Positions 24,453 to 33,932 of a stretch of 64,000 bases of DNA are shown here, one piece after another. The stretch spans positions 62,001 through 126,000 of the forward strand of contig NZ_MDVX01000003.1 of NCBI RefSeq assembly GCF_001719615.1. The letters are read 5' to 3'. Numbering within the stretch: position 1 is the stretch's first letter; the number at the start of each line of letters is the position of its first letter. Position numbers and translations under genes: made by a program. Below the pieces are notes generated by a model. That model did no database searches, was not told where the DNA came from, and worked only from the letters and a program-made list of their open reading frames with translations. This DNA is from Neptunicoccus sediminis. Lineage in GTDB: Bacteria > Pseudomonadota > Alphaproteobacteria > Rhodobacterales > Rhodobacteraceae.

Positions 24453-26030
24453 ATGAAACGACCTTTGGGCGCACAAATTTCGCATATGTTGAAGGATCGG
24501 GGGGTGGATACGATTTTCGGGATTCCGGGGGTGCACAATGTTGAGATGTACCGTGGCATAGAAGAGGCCGGTATCACTCATGTGCTGGCCCGCCACGAGC
24601 AGGGCGCGGGGTTCATGGCCGACGGGTATGCCCGTGCTACCGGCAAGCCGGGCGTTGCCTATGTGATCACCGGACCGGGGCTGTGCAATATTATGACGCC
24701 GATGGGACAAGCCTATAGCGATAGCGTGCCGATGCTGGTGATCTCTTCCTGTCTGGATGAGGTTGCCGCCAAGAAGGGGCAGTTGCATCAGATGAAGGAC
24801 CAGCGGGCTGCGGCAGAGACCGTCTGCGACTGGTCCGAAGAGGCCAAATCAGCGGCGGCGGCTTATCAACTGGTGGATCGGGCCTTTGGCGAATTTGTGA
24901 CCGCGCGGCCGCGCCCCAAACATATTCAGGTGCCGATTGCGGTGCTGGGGGCAGAGGCAGAGTATAGCGCGCCCAAGTCGGTGACGCCTGCGCTGCCAAC
25001 CGCAAGCGCGGCGCAGATCAAAGCGGTGGCCGAGGGACTGGCAGCGGCGAAACGGCCTTTGTTTGTGTTTGGTGGCGGTGCGGCTGGTGCAGCGGCAGAG
25101 GCCCGCGCGGTGCTGGCCAAGACGAAGGCGGCGTCCTTTACCAGCTTTGCAGGGCGCGGGATCACGGCGGTTGATGATCCGCTGTGTTTCGGGGCAGGGC
25201 TGATACAGGGTGAAAGCGCACGTATTCTGGAGTCGGCAGATTACGTGGTTGCCGTGGGCACCGAACTGGCCGAGGTGGACCTTTGGCGTGATGCATTGGG
25301 GCATAAGGGCGATTTCGTGCGGGTAGATATTGATCCGCCGATGCTGGCCGATCTGATGGCAGCGCCGGATATGACTGTATTGTCGGATGCCAAGGCGTTT
25401 CTTGCGGGGTTGGCCGAGAATGTGCAGGCTGGTGAAACGGACTGGAAAGCAGACGATGTGGCCGAGACGCGCAAACGCTGGAAGGCGGAAATCAGCGCGG
25501 ACAGGCCCGGCATCGTTGAAATTGCGGATGCGGTGATGGAGGCTTTGCCCGCCGGAACGCAGATCTATTCCGATATGACGCAATTTGCCTATGTCTCTAA
25601 GGAGACCACCACGATGGATGCGCCGGGGCGCTGGCATCATCCTTACGGTTTTGGAACGCTCGGCTATGCTTTGCCTGCGGCAATCGGGGGCAAGATTGGT
25701 CTGGGGGATGCGCCGGTGATTGCGATGGCGGGCGATTACGGCTTTCAATACACGGTGCAAGAACTGGGCGTTGCCGTAGAATTGGGGCTGAGCCTGCCGA
25801 TTATCCTGTGGGACAATGGCAAGCTGAAAGAGATTGAGGATTGCATGGTGAACAGCCAGATTGCGCCCAATGCGGTTCAGGCGCTCAACCCTGATTTTTG
25901 CAAGCTGGCCGAGGCTTGGGGCGCGCGTTCTGCTGCGCCGGACAGTCTTGACGCATTGCAAGCGGCTATTGCGGCAGCGTTCAAAGCGGACGGGCCGACG
26001 CTGATCCATGTTACACCGGATATTCTGTGA
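24453..26030 (+). CDS. ThDP-dependent decarboxylase, AruI / acetolactate synthase-like
   Basis: A 525-residue three-domain ThDP enzyme: a Pyr domain with catalytic Glu in ARHEQGAGFMADGYARATG, a central FAD-fold domain, and a PP domain with GDYGFQYTVQELG and WDNGKLKEIED for ThDP and Mg. It resembles proteins annotated as 5-guanidino-2-oxopentanoate decarboxylase (AruI), but the substrate cannot be read from sequence. It directly follows trkH and precedes comDE, so it may act on a 2-oxo acid in the same sulfonate or amino acid route. Confidence 0.82.
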   Translation: MKRPLGAQISHMLKDRGVDTIFGIPGVHNVEMYRGIEEAGITHVLARHEQGAGFMADGYARATGKPGVAYVITGPGLCNIMTPMGQAYSDSVPMLVISSCLDEVAAKKGQLHQMKDQRAAAETVCDWSEEAKSAAAAYQLVDRAFGEFVTARPRPKHIQVPIAVLGAEAEYSAPKSVTPALPTASAAQIKAVAEGLAAAKRPLFVFGGGAAGAAAEARAVLAKTKAASFTSFAGRGITAVDDPLCFGAGLIQGESARILESADYVVAVGTELAEVDLWRDALGHKGDFVRVDIDPPMLADLMAAPDMTVLSDAKAFLAGLAENVQAGETDWKADDVAETRKRWKAEISADRPGIVEIADAVMEALPAGTQIYSDMTQFAYVSKETTTMDAPGRWHHPYGFGTLGYALPAAIGGKIGLGDAPVIAMAGDYGFQYTVQELGVAVELGLSLPIILWDNGKLKEIEDCMVNSQIAPNAVQALNPDFCKLAEAWGARSAAPDSLDALQAAIAAAFKADGPTLIHVTPDIL

Positions 26031-26036
26031 TCTTTT

Positions 26037-26109
26037 CGCAATTCCCGAAGGCCGGTTTCCAATTCCACCCCCTTAAGCGGTGCGGGATTGTGCTGTGTGG
26101 GGAATTGCG
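26037..26109. repeat. Perfect inverted repeat between the ThDP enzyme and comD
   Basis: CGCAATTCCC at 26037-26046 is matched perfectly by GGGAATTGCG at 26100-26109, enclosing about 53 nt. It fills most of the 115-nt gap 26031-26145. No T-run follows. It could be an intra-operon RNA structure or an operator. Confidence 0.5.
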
Positions 26110-26145
26110 GAACAAGCGGGGCGAGTGAAGAAAGGACAAACCGCA

Positions 26146-26652
26146 ATGGATGTGAACGACAGGATCGTCTCTGATCTGGTGAAAAACAAAATCGAGTTTG
26201 TGACGACCGTGCCTTGCAAACAGCTGGCCGGAGTGATCGACGCGGTGGAAGAAAGCCCTGACATTTTTCATATCCCGTCCAACAAGGAGGACGAGGGCAT
26301 GGGACTGTGCGCGGGGGCCTTTATGGGGGGAAAACGGCCTGCGATCATTATGCAGAACACGGCGATCGGTGTTACGATCAACACGCTGGCGACCTTGATC
26401 CAGTATTACCGCATGCCGCTGCCGATGCTGATTTCCTACCGCGGAGAATTGCGCGAGCCTGTGGCCTGTCAGGTAGAGATGGCGGTGCACACAAAGGCGC
26501 TATTGGCGCAGTTGAACATTCCGACCTACCATTTTCACCAGCAGTCGGATGTGGAGGAGCTGGATAACATCCTGCAATACACATTCATGTGCAACAAGCC
26601 GGTCGCGATCCTGACCGATGCGTCATTCTGGGGAGGCTACGGGGACCAATGA
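26146..26652 (+). CDS. comD: Sulfopyruvate decarboxylase alpha subunit
   Basis: A 168-residue Pyr-domain polypeptide. FVTTVPCKQLAGVIDAVE, IPSNKEDEGMGLCAGAFMGG (with the catalytic Glu) and QNTAIGVTINTL are the ComD/phosphonopyruvate-decarboxylase N-half pattern. With ComE it decarboxylates 3-sulfopyruvate to sulfoacetaldehyde, a step of cysteate and C3-sulfonate breakdown in Roseobacters. ATG 26146 follows GAAAGGA; the stop overlaps comE by 4 nt. Confidence 0.87.
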   Translation: MDVNDRIVSDLVKNKIEFVTTVPCKQLAGVIDAVEESPDIFHIPSNKEDEGMGLCAGAFMGGKRPAIIMQNTAIGVTINTLATLIQYYRMPLPMLISYRGELREPVACQVEMAVHTKALLAQLNIPTYHFHQQSDVEELDNILQYTFMCNKPVAILTDASFWGGYGDQ

Positions 26653-27203
26653 TCCGTTCTGAAGTATTGAAAACTCTGGTGCCGATGATTTCCGACGAAC
26701 TGGTGGTTTGCAACATCGGTATTCCCAGTCAGGAACTGCACGCACTCGACGACCAGCCGAGCAATTTTTACATGCTCGGGACAATGGGGTTGGCGTCTTC
26801 TATCGGGTTGGGGTTGGCGCTGGCGCAACCCAAGAAGGTGATCGCGATTGACGGGGACGGGTCGGTTCTGACGAATTTTGGCACCCTTCCGACGATTGCC
26901 AATAATGTGGCGGATAACTTCATCCTGCTGATTATTGATAACGGCAGCTATGGGTCCACCGGCGACCAACCCACCTATGCGGGAAAGAAGACTTCGCTGG
27001 CGGCGGTCGCTACAGCCTGCGGCTGCGAGAATGTGGTGGAGTGCCGCGCAGAGGATACCGCCGCCGAAATGCGCAAGGCGCTGGACGGGGACCAGATGAC
27101 GATTATCGTGTCCAAATGCGAAAGCGGCAATGCCAAAAATCCGGTGATTACGATGGATCCGGTGGTGATCCGCGACCGCTTTATGAAGGCCGTTGCCTCC
27201 TGA
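26649..27203 (+). CDS. comE: Sulfopyruvate decarboxylase beta subunit
   Basis: A 184-residue PP-domain polypeptide. IDGDGSVLTNFGTLPTIA and IDNGSYGSTGDQ carry the GDG...N ThDP/Mg motif, and NIGIPSQELHAL is typical of ComE. It needs ComD for a complete active site. Start ATG 26649 overlaps comD (ATGA). A strong terminator at 27252 ends the operon. No xsc or pta gene, the usual next steps, is present nearby. Confidence 0.87.
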   Translation: MIRSEVLKTLVPMISDELVVCNIGIPSQELHALDDQPSNFYMLGTMGLASSIGLGLALAQPKKVIAIDGDGSVLTNFGTLPTIANNVADNFILLIIDNGSYGSTGDQPTYAGKKTSLAAVATACGCENVVECRAEDTAAEMRKALDGDQMTIIVSKCESGNAKNPVITMDPVVIRDRFMKAVAS

Positions 27204-27251
27204 ACAGGCAGGCCGCGCCCGTTTACCACCTGTTTTGGATGGATTGGATCA

Positions 27252-27278
27252 GGCCCCGCCAATAGCGGGGCCTTTTTT
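27252..27278 (+). terminator. Intrinsic terminator after comE
   Basis: GGCCCCGC (27252-27259), a 5-nt loop CAATA, GCGGGGCC (27265-27272) and six Ts form a textbook rho-independent terminator. Confidence 0.95.
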
Positions 27279-27500
27279 GTGATGATAAATTCTTTTGTTT
27301 TTCAACGGTTTTCTTACTGCCACAGCGCAAGGACAGTAAAAAAGAATAAATGAAGGGAACCAAATCTATCCTCGCGGTGTTGTGACTGTATCGACAGGCT
27401 GTTACGGCAACGCGGTTGAGGAACGTATCGCAAGATACTGTTCTAAAACGACAAGATGCGCTCCGAAATGGCAAGAAACGAGTAACTAAGGAGACGTATA

Positions 27501-27932
27501 ATGTTTACGGCTAAGAATTTTTTGACAGGTTTAACTGCAGCAGCACTGTTGGGCGGCGCGTCCGCAGCGAGCGCTGATACAGTATCCATCACCGCACAAG
27601 ACCAGACGATTATGAATGACACAGTCGTGGCAGAGCGTGTGGTCGCAGAAGAAGACGGCTATCTGGTGCTTTACACCGTTAAGAACGATGGCAACGGCTT
27701 TGCGACTGTGGACCAACCTGTTGGTTATACCCCAGTAAACGCTGGCGTTACCGAGAACGTTCTGGTGACACCGTCTCCTTCTATCCCGTCGGGCGACCGT
27801 ATGGTGCTGATGCTGCACACTGATGCAACAGGCGATAAACCGGGTGAGTTTGAATTCTTGAGCGACCCGTCCAAAGACGGTCCGTATCTGATCGACGGTT
27901 ATGTCACTATGCTGGTGATCAAAGCGAAATAA
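27501..27932 (+). CDS. Small secreted protein of unknown function
   Basis: A 143-residue protein with a clear Sec signal peptide, about residues 1-25, ending at ASA before DTVSITAQDQ. The mature part is a beta-rich domain (MNDTVVAERVVAEEDGYLVLY and DGYVTMLVIKAK) similar in pattern to DUF7282-type extracellular domains; this is an impression only. It is preceded by AAGGAG before the ATG and flanked by strong terminators, so it is monocistronic. The 297-bp gap 27204-27500 holds the comE terminator and an AT-richer stretch that probably contains its promoter. Codon bias suggests high expression. Confidence 0.8.
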   Translation: MFTAKNFLTGLTAAALLGGASAASADTVSITAQDQTIMNDTVVAERVVAEEDGYLVLYTVKNDGNGFATVDQPVGYTPVNAGVTENVLVTPSPSIPSGDRMVLMLHTDATGDKPGEFEFLSDPSKDGPYLIDGYVTMLVIKAK

Positions 27933-27960
27933 GTCTGACGGGCATTTAGTGCCTATTGGA

Positions 27961-27995
27961 AAAATACCCCGCAGCCGGGCGCTGCGGGGTATTTT
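27961..27995. terminator. Bidirectional intrinsic terminator
   Basis: A perfect 15-bp inverted repeat, AAAATACCCCGCAGC / GCTGCGGGGTATTTT, surrounds the loop CGGGC. It stands between the convergent secreted-protein and RTX genes, with A- and T-tracts suited to both strands. Confidence 0.9.
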
Positions 27996-28024
27996 CGTAT
28001 TTGTAGTGTCTGGCTGTGTATGTC

Positions 28025-29587
28025 TTACACGTAGAAGATGTCGAACTCTGGAATGATAGGTTCGTGGAAGATGTAGATCGGCTGGTCAATCAACTCCCAT
28101 TCGATGGGCACAAATTCAATATATTCGGGCTCTGCGAATCCGGGGAGGACCTCTGCGACCGTGCCTTCACTGATCAAGAGCGTGTCAGCGAGGGTTATGC
28201 TGGCACCATCGTCCATACTGATAACCGTATCGGCGCCGATTTCTTCGACATCCACCGGCGTGGCGGACAGAGAGAGACTATCTTCGCCCGCGTCGAAATC
28301 GTAAATCACATCATCGCCGTCATTGCTGTTAAAGACGAATGTGTCTGCACCAGCGCCGCCATAAAGGTGGTCGTTCTCGTCGCCCCCTGTGATCAGATCC
28401 GCCCCGTCACCGCCGTAGATGAAGTCGTTGCCAGTGCCCCCTTCGAGAACATCATCGCCTGCGTCCCCCCAAAGCTGGTCAGCGCTATTGCCGCCGTCGA
28501 GGTGATCATTGCCGTCGCCTCCGTAAAGACTGTCGGTGCCGCCCACATTGCCGCCGTAAAGGGCGTCGTTGCCGTCACCGCCGTAAAGGACATCCTTGCC
28601 GTGATCGCCGTGCAGCGCGTCGTCGCCCTCTTCGCCATAGAGCGTGTCATTATCATCGCCTCCGTACAGCGCGTCATTGTCTAGGCCGCCGTAAACTTCG
28701 TCCTCTTCTGTGCCGCCGCGCAGGTCGTCGTCGCCCGCGCCGCCGTACAAGCGGTCGGTGGAGCGGCCGCCGTTCATAGCGTCATTGCCGTCGTCGCCAT
28801 ACATTTTGTCGCGGCCGTTTTCGCCGTAGGCCAAGTCATCGCCCGCGCCGCCGTACATCACGTCCTGACCCGTGCCACCGTAAAGGATGTCCTGTCCGGC
28901 ATCGCCCCAAAGCTTGTCGCTGCTGTTCATCCCGTGCAGGATGTCCTCGCCTTCGCCGCCGAACAGACGGTCGGTGCCGCCGCGATTGCCGCCGAAAAGT
29001 TCGTCGTTGTCGAGTCCGCCGTAGAGCGCGTCCTTGCCATCGTTGCCGTAGAGCGTGTCGTGGCCTGCGCCGCCGTAGATCACGTCATTGCCGTCCCCGA
29101 GGTCGAACACATCGTCGCCGCCCATCAGGTAGGCGGTATCATTGCCGGAAGGGGCGTAGCTGTATTTATCGGCGGATTTATGGCTTTTCAGCAAGGTATC
29201 CACCCCGTCGGAGCCGTTAAACACCCAGTCATCCCGCAACAGCAGTGTTTCCAATGCGGTGGGGTTGGCGCCGGTGAAATCGTCGATAAAGGCGGTGAAA
29301 AAGTCATTTGCCGGCATGTCGAGACCGGAGACAGCGGCGATTTGTGTGCCACCCTGTGAGATTGTGATCCCCGACAGGGTGCCGCCGGTTAGGATCGTTT
29401 GCCCCGAGGCTTCGCCATAGGTCAATCCGGTTCCCGCAAAGGCGAATGTCAGTCCGTCCTTGCTGAACTGGTAGGTGGAGGGGCCGGTCAGGGCCTCTGT
29501 ATCGTCGTAAATTCCGCTGGCTAGCAGGTCCAAAGTCTCCTTGAAGCCGAAAGCGGGGTCCGCTCCGTAATCAAATGTAAACGCCAT
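28025..29587 (-). CDS. RTX calcium-binding repeat protein, probable type I secretion substrate
   Basis: A 520-residue acidic protein. The N-terminal part, about 1-130, is a non-repeat domain (MAFTFDYGADPAFGFKETLD). Residues about 135-430 consist of many GGxGxDxLY nonapeptides that form a Ca2+-binding parallel beta-roll; some units are variants such as LWGDAG and GGNRGGTD. The C-terminus (VFNSNDGDDVIYDFDAGEDSL then an Ile/Pro/Glu-rich tail ending FDIFYV) fits an uncleaved C-terminal secretion signal. No signal peptide and no ABC/MFP exporter genes nearby. ATG 29587 follows AGAGAAG. Confidence 0.9.
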   Translation of the reverse strand: MAFTFDYGADPAFGFKETLDLLASGIYDDTEALTGPSTYQFSKDGLTFAFAGTGLTYGEASGQTILTGGTLSGITISQGGTQIAAVSGLDMPANDFFTAFIDDFTGANPTALETLLLRDDWVFNGSDGVDTLLKSHKSADKYSYAPSGNDTAYLMGGDDVFDLGDGNDVIYGGAGHDTLYGNDGKDALYGGLDNDELFGGNRGGTDRLFGGEGEDILHGMNSSDKLWGDAGQDILYGGTGQDVMYGGAGDDLAYGENGRDKMYGDDGNDAMNGGRSTDRLYGGAGDDDLRGGTEEDEVYGGLDNDALYGGDDNDTLYGEEGDDALHGDHGKDVLYGGDGNDALYGGNVGGTDSLYGGDGNDHLDGGNSADQLWGDAGDDVLEGGTGNDFIYGGDGADLITGGDENDHLYGGAGADTFVFNSNDGDDVIYDFDAGEDSLSLSATPVDVEEIGADTVISMDDGASITLADTLLISEGTVAEVLPGFAEPEYIEFVPIEWELIDQPIYIFHEPIIPEFDIFYV

Positions 29588-29854
29588 GTATCTTCTCTTC
29601 AAATTGCTATGCCCTGCCGGAAACAAGGAAGGGCTTGTTCGTTTTCAATCCCAACAATTTACATAGAATCGTTCGGATCTCTGCGTGGAAGACAGTAAAA
29701 CGGGGGAATCCGGCCAGAACGGGGCGGGACTATGAAACGAAAAAGAGCGAGTGTGGCGAAGGTTTGTTCGGCTGAATACCCTTGATGCAATTGACCCCAT
29801 TGGCACGTTTCCATAAGGAAGGCGGAGGAATGAACAGCCCTGTGGGATAGGATT

Positions 29855-30787
29855 ATGTCAGTGGTCGAGAAAAGCAAGCCGCGGTCTTTTCAAGAGATTA
29901 TTTTGAGATTGCAAGCCTATTGGGCGGCCAAAGGCTGTGCTGTGGTTCAGCCCTACGACATGGAGGTCGGGGCGGGCACATTCCATCCGGCCACCACGTT
30001 GCGCTCCCTTGGGAGCAACCCTTGGGCGGCGGCCTATGTGCAGCCTTCGCGCCGGCCAACCGACGGGCGTTACGGTGAAAACCCGAACCGTTTGCAGCAT
30101 TACTATCAGTATCAGGTGTTGATCAAACCCAGCCCGCCGGATTTGCAGGAGCTGTATCTCGGGTCTTTGGAGGCGATTGGTGTGGATATGGATCTGCACG
30201 ATATTCGCTTTGTGGAAGACGACTGGGAATCCCCGACGCTGGGCGCTTGGGGTCTGGGTTGGGAAGTCTGGTGTGACGGGATGGAAGTGTCCCAGTTCAC
30301 CTATTTCCAGCAGGTTGGCGGCCATGACTGTAAACCCGTATCAGGCGAACTGACTTACGGGCTGGAACGGCTGGCGATGTATATTCTGGGTGTCGATCAT
30401 GTGATGGACATGCCTTATAACGATCCTGACGCGTTGATCCCGCTGTCCTATGGTGATGTGTTCAAACAGACCGAACAGGAATACAGCCGCTGGAATTTCG
30501 ACATTGCGGATACTGATATGTTGCTGAAACATTTTGAGGATGCCGAAGCGGAGTGTCAGCGTATTCTGGATGCGCCTGCGGATGATCCCAAGACCGGACG
30601 CAGGATCATTATGGCCCATCCCGCCTATGACCAGTGCATCAAGGCGAGCCATCTTTTCAACCTGCTGGACGCGCGCGGCGTGATTTCGGTAACGGAGCGG
30701 CAAGCCTATATCGGGCGTGTACGGGCTTTGGCCAAAGCCTGCGCCGATGCCTTTGTGCAAACCGAGGCCGGAGGCGCAGCGGCGTGA
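29855..30787 (+). CDS. glyQ: Glycyl-tRNA synthetase alpha subunit
   Basis: A 310-residue class II synthetase catalytic subunit of the alpha2-beta2 bacterial Gly[21 protein letters not shown], the motif 2 region [20 protein letters not shown], and [14 protein letters not shown] (motif 3) are all present. It is followed, with a 4-nt overlap, by the DUF6446-like gene and then glyS. Confidence 0.97.
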   Translation: MSVVEKSKPRSFQEIILRLQAYWAAKGCAVVQPYDMEVGAGTFHPATTLRSLGSNPWAAAYVQPSRRPTDGRYGENPNRLQHYYQYQVLIKPSPPDLQELYLGSLEAIGVDMDLHDIRFVEDDWESPTLGAWGLGWEVWCDGMEVSQFTYFQQVGGHDCKPVSGELTYGLERLAMYILGVDHVMDMPYNDPDALIPLSYGDVFKQTEQEYSRWNFDIADTDMLLKHFEDAEAECQRILDAPADDPKTGRRIIMAHPAYDQCIKASHLFNLLDARGVISVTERQAYIGRVRALAKACADAFVQTEAGGAAA

Positions 30788-31692
30788 ATGGCAAGTTGAT
30801 GGTTGCAGGGATTGTAGGCGTTGCTTTGGCGATGGGGGCAGGGCTGTGGTACAGTCAGACCTATGCCTATTACGAACGGGTTGACGGGCTGGAGGAAGTC
30901 ACCGCTTTTGGCGATGCCTTTCCGGTGACGAACTACCGCGGGATAACGGCGGACACATCTCCGCTGAAACTGCGGGCGTGTTTTGATGTGGATTGGGATT
31001 ATGTGCCATCCGACACCTATAAGGATGCGGCGACACCCTTGCAGGCGCCGGGCTGGTTTGACTGTTTCAATGCGCAGGCTTTGACAGAAGATATTGCATC
31101 CGGTGCGGCTGTTGTGTTGCTGGCAGAGCGGAACCAGCCTTTTGGCTTTTCCCGCTTTATCGCGCAGTATCCGGACGGGCGGGCCTATATGTGGCGTCAG
31201 ATGAACGAATGCGGGCTGGCCCAGTTCGAGGGCGAGGATCTGCCCGAAAGCTGCACCGGAGAAGAAGCTTCCCTGTCAGAACCGCTGGGGGAGAGCCGCA
31301 ATCTCGCCGCAGCGCTGCCTGCAGCGCCCGCACCGGAGCCGGTTGAGCTGGTGGTTGCCCTGACGCCGGTTGGCGGTGGGGCCCCCGAAGACATCCTGCA
31401 AGAAGCGGTGACGGCTTTGGGCGGCGGGGCGCAGAATCTCTGGGCCTGTTTCCGCACACCTATGTCAACCGCGATGCTGACTGAAACCTATGAGGTTCTT
31501 GACGCGGTGGCACCGGAACCACCCGCCGCTGCGCTGCCGTGTTTTGACGCAGAGGCGGTTACGTCGGATGTGGATCGCGGCGATGCGGTGGCTTTCCTTG
31601 GCGAAAAAGTTGTCGTGCCCGGCGTGGACCGGGTTGTCGCAGTATATGAAGATGGCCGCGCTTTGGCGTGGAACCAAAAACGGACGAATTGA
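30784..31692 (+). CDS. DUF6446-like single-pass membrane protein
   Basis: A 302-residue protein starting at GTG 30784, overlapping the glyQ stop (GTGA). Residues about 4-24 form a hydrophobic N-terminal anchor, so most of the protein probably faces the periplasm. Two related halves each contain a WD/CF and YEDGRA-like motif ([10 protein letters not shown] near 139 and [10 protein letters not shown] near the C-terminus), joined by an Ala/Pro-rich linker, suggesting an internal duplication. It is placed between glyQ and glyS, an arrangement I recall from Rhodobacterales. Function unknown. Confidence 0.8.
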   Translation: MNGKLMVAGIVGVALAMGAGLWYSQTYAYYERVDGLEEVTAFGDAFPVTNYRGITADTSPLKLRACFDVDWDYVPSDTYKDAATPLQAPGWFDCFNAQALTEDIASGAAVVLLAERNQPFGFSRFIAQYPDGRAYMWRQMNECGLAQFEGEDLPESCTGEEASLSEPLGESRNLAAALPAAPAPEPVELVVALTPVGGGAPEDILQEAVTALGGGAQNLWACFRTPMSTAMLTETYEVLDAVAPEPPAAALPCFDAEAVTSDVDRGDAVAFLGEKVVVPGVDRVVAVYEDGRALAWNQKRTN

Positions 31693-31693
31693 T

Positions 31694-33751
31694 ATGGCTG
31701 ACCTGCTGTTAGAACTGTTTTCCGAAGAAATTCCGGCGCGGATGCAAAAGCGCGCCTCTGAGGATTTGAAAAAGCTGGTGACAGATGGTCTGGTCGAGGC
31801 CGGTCTGACCTATGAAAGCGCGGGTGCTTTTGTCACTCCGCGCCGGTTGGCGTTGTCTGTGGTCGGGCTGACCGACCGTTCGCCGGACCTGCGCGAAGAA
31901 CGCAAGGGACCGCGGGTGGATGCACCGGAAAAAGCCATCGAAGGCTTCTGTCGCGGGGCAGGGGTGTCGCGCGACCAGTTGGACGTGCGGGACGAGAAAA
32001 AAGGGCAAGTCTATTTTGCCCTGATCGAAAAACCCGGACGTGCGGCGGCAGATATTATTGCAGAAGTGGTGCCAAACGTGGTGCGCAACTTCCCATGGCC
32101 CAAATCCATGCGCTGGGGCAGCGGTCAATTGCGCTGGGTGCGCCCGCTGCATTCGATCCTGTGTATCCTGCATGATGCGGAAGGGGCCGAAGTGGTGCCT
32201 TTTGACGTGGACGGGATTGCGGCTGGCAACACCACGCGGGGGCACCGGTTCCACGCGCCCGATGTGATCAAGGTGAACAGCTTTGACGATTACGCCGGTA
32301 AACTGGCGGCGGCGCATGTGGTGCTCGACAGTGCATCCCGTGCGGATACGATCTGGAACGATGCAACCAACGGGGCCTTTGCCCAAGGGTTGGACGTGGT
32401 TGAAGACAAGGGTCTGCTGGCCGAGGTTTCAGGGCTGGTGGAATGGCCGGTTGTGCTGATGGGTGATATTGCCGAGGATTTCCTTGGCCTGCCGCCAGAG
32501 GTGTTGCAGACTTCCATGAAAGAGCACCAGAAGTTTTTCAGTGTGCGCAATCCGAAAACCGACCGGATTGAGAAATTCGTCACCGTGGCCAACCGCGAGA
32601 CTGCCGACAATGGTGTGACGATCCTTGCGGGGAACCAAAAGGTGCTGTTTGCGCGTCTTTCGGATGCGAAATTCTTCTGGGAAAACGATCTGCGCATCGC
32701 GGAAACCGGCGGCTTGCAATGGGTTGAGAAGCTGCAAAATGTGACCTTCCACAACAAGCTGGGATCACAGGCGGATCGGATTGAGCGGATAGCTGCACTC
32801 GCGCGGGAGATCGCGCCTGTTGTTGGGGCGGATGCGGATGAAGCCGAGGAAGCCGCGCGGTTTGCCAAGGCAGATCTGTCGTCCGAGATGGTTTATGAGT
32901 TTCCGGAACTGCAGGGCCTGATGGGGCGCTATTATGCGGCAGCAGCAGGGAAACCCGACGCGGTGGCTGCGGCAGCGCAGGAGCATTACTCTCCGCTGGG
33001 GCCAAGCGACGATGTGCCAAGCGCACCTGTGTCCGTGGCCGTGGCGCTGGCGGATAAGATCGACACGCTGACAGGGTTCTGGGCGATTGACGAGAAACCG
33101 ACAGGCAGCAAAGACCCGTTCGCACTGCGCCGCGCTGCGTTGGGGGTGATCCGGTTGGTTCTGGAGAACGGGGTTCGGGTGAATGCTTCGGATTGGTTCT
33201 CTAAAGGGTATAAGGGTGTGGACGTAGCAGACCTTCTCTCCTTCTTCCATGACCGTCTGAAAGTTTACCTCCGCGATCAGGGCATCTCCCATGATGTGAT
33301 TGATGCCTGTCTGGCGATGCCGAACAACGACGACTTTACCCTGTTGGTGAAACGGGCAGAGGCGTTGCAAGGGTTTGTGAAGTCTGAGGATGGCACCAAC
33401 CTGCTGCAAGGCTACAAGCGGGCGAATAATATTTTGTCTCAGGCAGAGGCCAAAGACGGGGTGGAATATTCCTATGGTGCGGATGTGAAATACGCTGACA
33501 GCGATGAGGAACGGGCTCTGTTTGCGGCGCTTGATACCACAGAGGGCGCGATCACGCCGGCGATGGAGGCCGAGGATTTTGGCGCTGCGATGACGGCTAT
33601 GGCCAGCCTGCGCGGACCGATCGACGGGTTTTTCGAGGCGGTTCAGGTCAATGCGGACAGCGAAGTTGTGCGGCGTAACCGTTTGAATTTGTTGAGCCGC
33701 ATCCGAACAGTCATGGGGCAGGTTGCGGATTTCAGCAAGATCGAGGGATAG
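31694..33751 (+). CDS. glyS: Glycyl-tRNA synthetase beta subunit
   Basis: A 685-residue protein with the GlyS N-terminus MADLLLELFSEEIPARMQ, the KSMRWGSGQLRWVRPLHSI segment, the HD-like region, and the C-terminal anticodon-binding helices. It binds tRNA for the GlyQ catalytic subunit. The ATG at 31694 is right after the DUF6446 stop (1-nt gap). A terminator at 33760 ends the glyQ-glyS operon. Confidence 0.97.
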   Translation: MADLLLELFSEEIPARMQKRASEDLKKLVTDGLVEAGLTYESAGAFVTPRRLALSVVGLTDRSPDLREERKGPRVDAPEKAIEGFCRGAGVSRDQLDVRDEKKGQVYFALIEKPGRAAADIIAEVVPNVVRNFPWPKSMRWGSGQLRWVRPLHSILCILHDAEGAEVVPFDVDGIAAGNTTRGHRFHAPDVIKVNSFDDYAGKLAAAHVVLDSASRADTIWNDATNGAFAQGLDVVEDKGLLAEVSGLVEWPVVLMGDIAEDFLGLPPEVLQTSMKEHQKFFSVRNPKTDRIEKFVTVANRETADNGVTILAGNQKVLFARLSDAKFFWENDLRIAETGGLQWVEKLQNVTFHNKLGSQADRIERIAALAREIAPVVGADADEAEEAARFAKADLSSEMVYEFPELQGLMGRYYAAAAGKPDAVAAAAQEHYSPLGPSDDVPSAPVSVAVALADKIDTLTGFWAIDEKPTGSKDPFALRRAALGVIRLVLENGVRVNASDWFSKGYKGVDVADLLSFFHDRLKVYLRDQGISHDVIDACLAMPNNDDFTLLVKRAEALQGFVKSEDGTNLLQGYKRANNILSQAEAKDGVEYSYGADVKYADSDEERALFAALDTTEGAITPAMEAEDFGAAMTAMASLRGPIDGFFEAVQVNADSEVVRRNRLNLLSRIRTVMGQVADFSKIEG

Positions 33752-33759
33752 ATCCTTAG

Positions 33760-33792
33760 CAGCCCCGGACAGGCGACGGGGCTGTTTTTTTT
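33760..33792 (+). terminator. Intrinsic terminator after glyS
   Basis: CAGCCCC (33760-33766) pairs with GGGGCTG (33778-33784) and is followed by eight Ts. Confidence 0.92.
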
Positions 33793-33932
33793 CTGGCGGC
33801 CCTATCGCTGCCTCTGGCCCGTATACCATTTGTTAAATGTTTGAAGGTAAAGGTATTTCCTGAAAGGGGGTACTTGCCTCGCTTTCGGTGTGGGCCTAGT
33901 GTTCGGGAAACCACTTCGGGAGCCTTTGAAAC

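Noticed and set aside
28016-28684. Long plus-strand frame rich in Val/Ala/Ile repeats opposite the RTX gene
   Set aside because: It is the antisense shadow of the GGxGxD repeats; the minus-strand product is a clear RTX protein with its own ribosome site.
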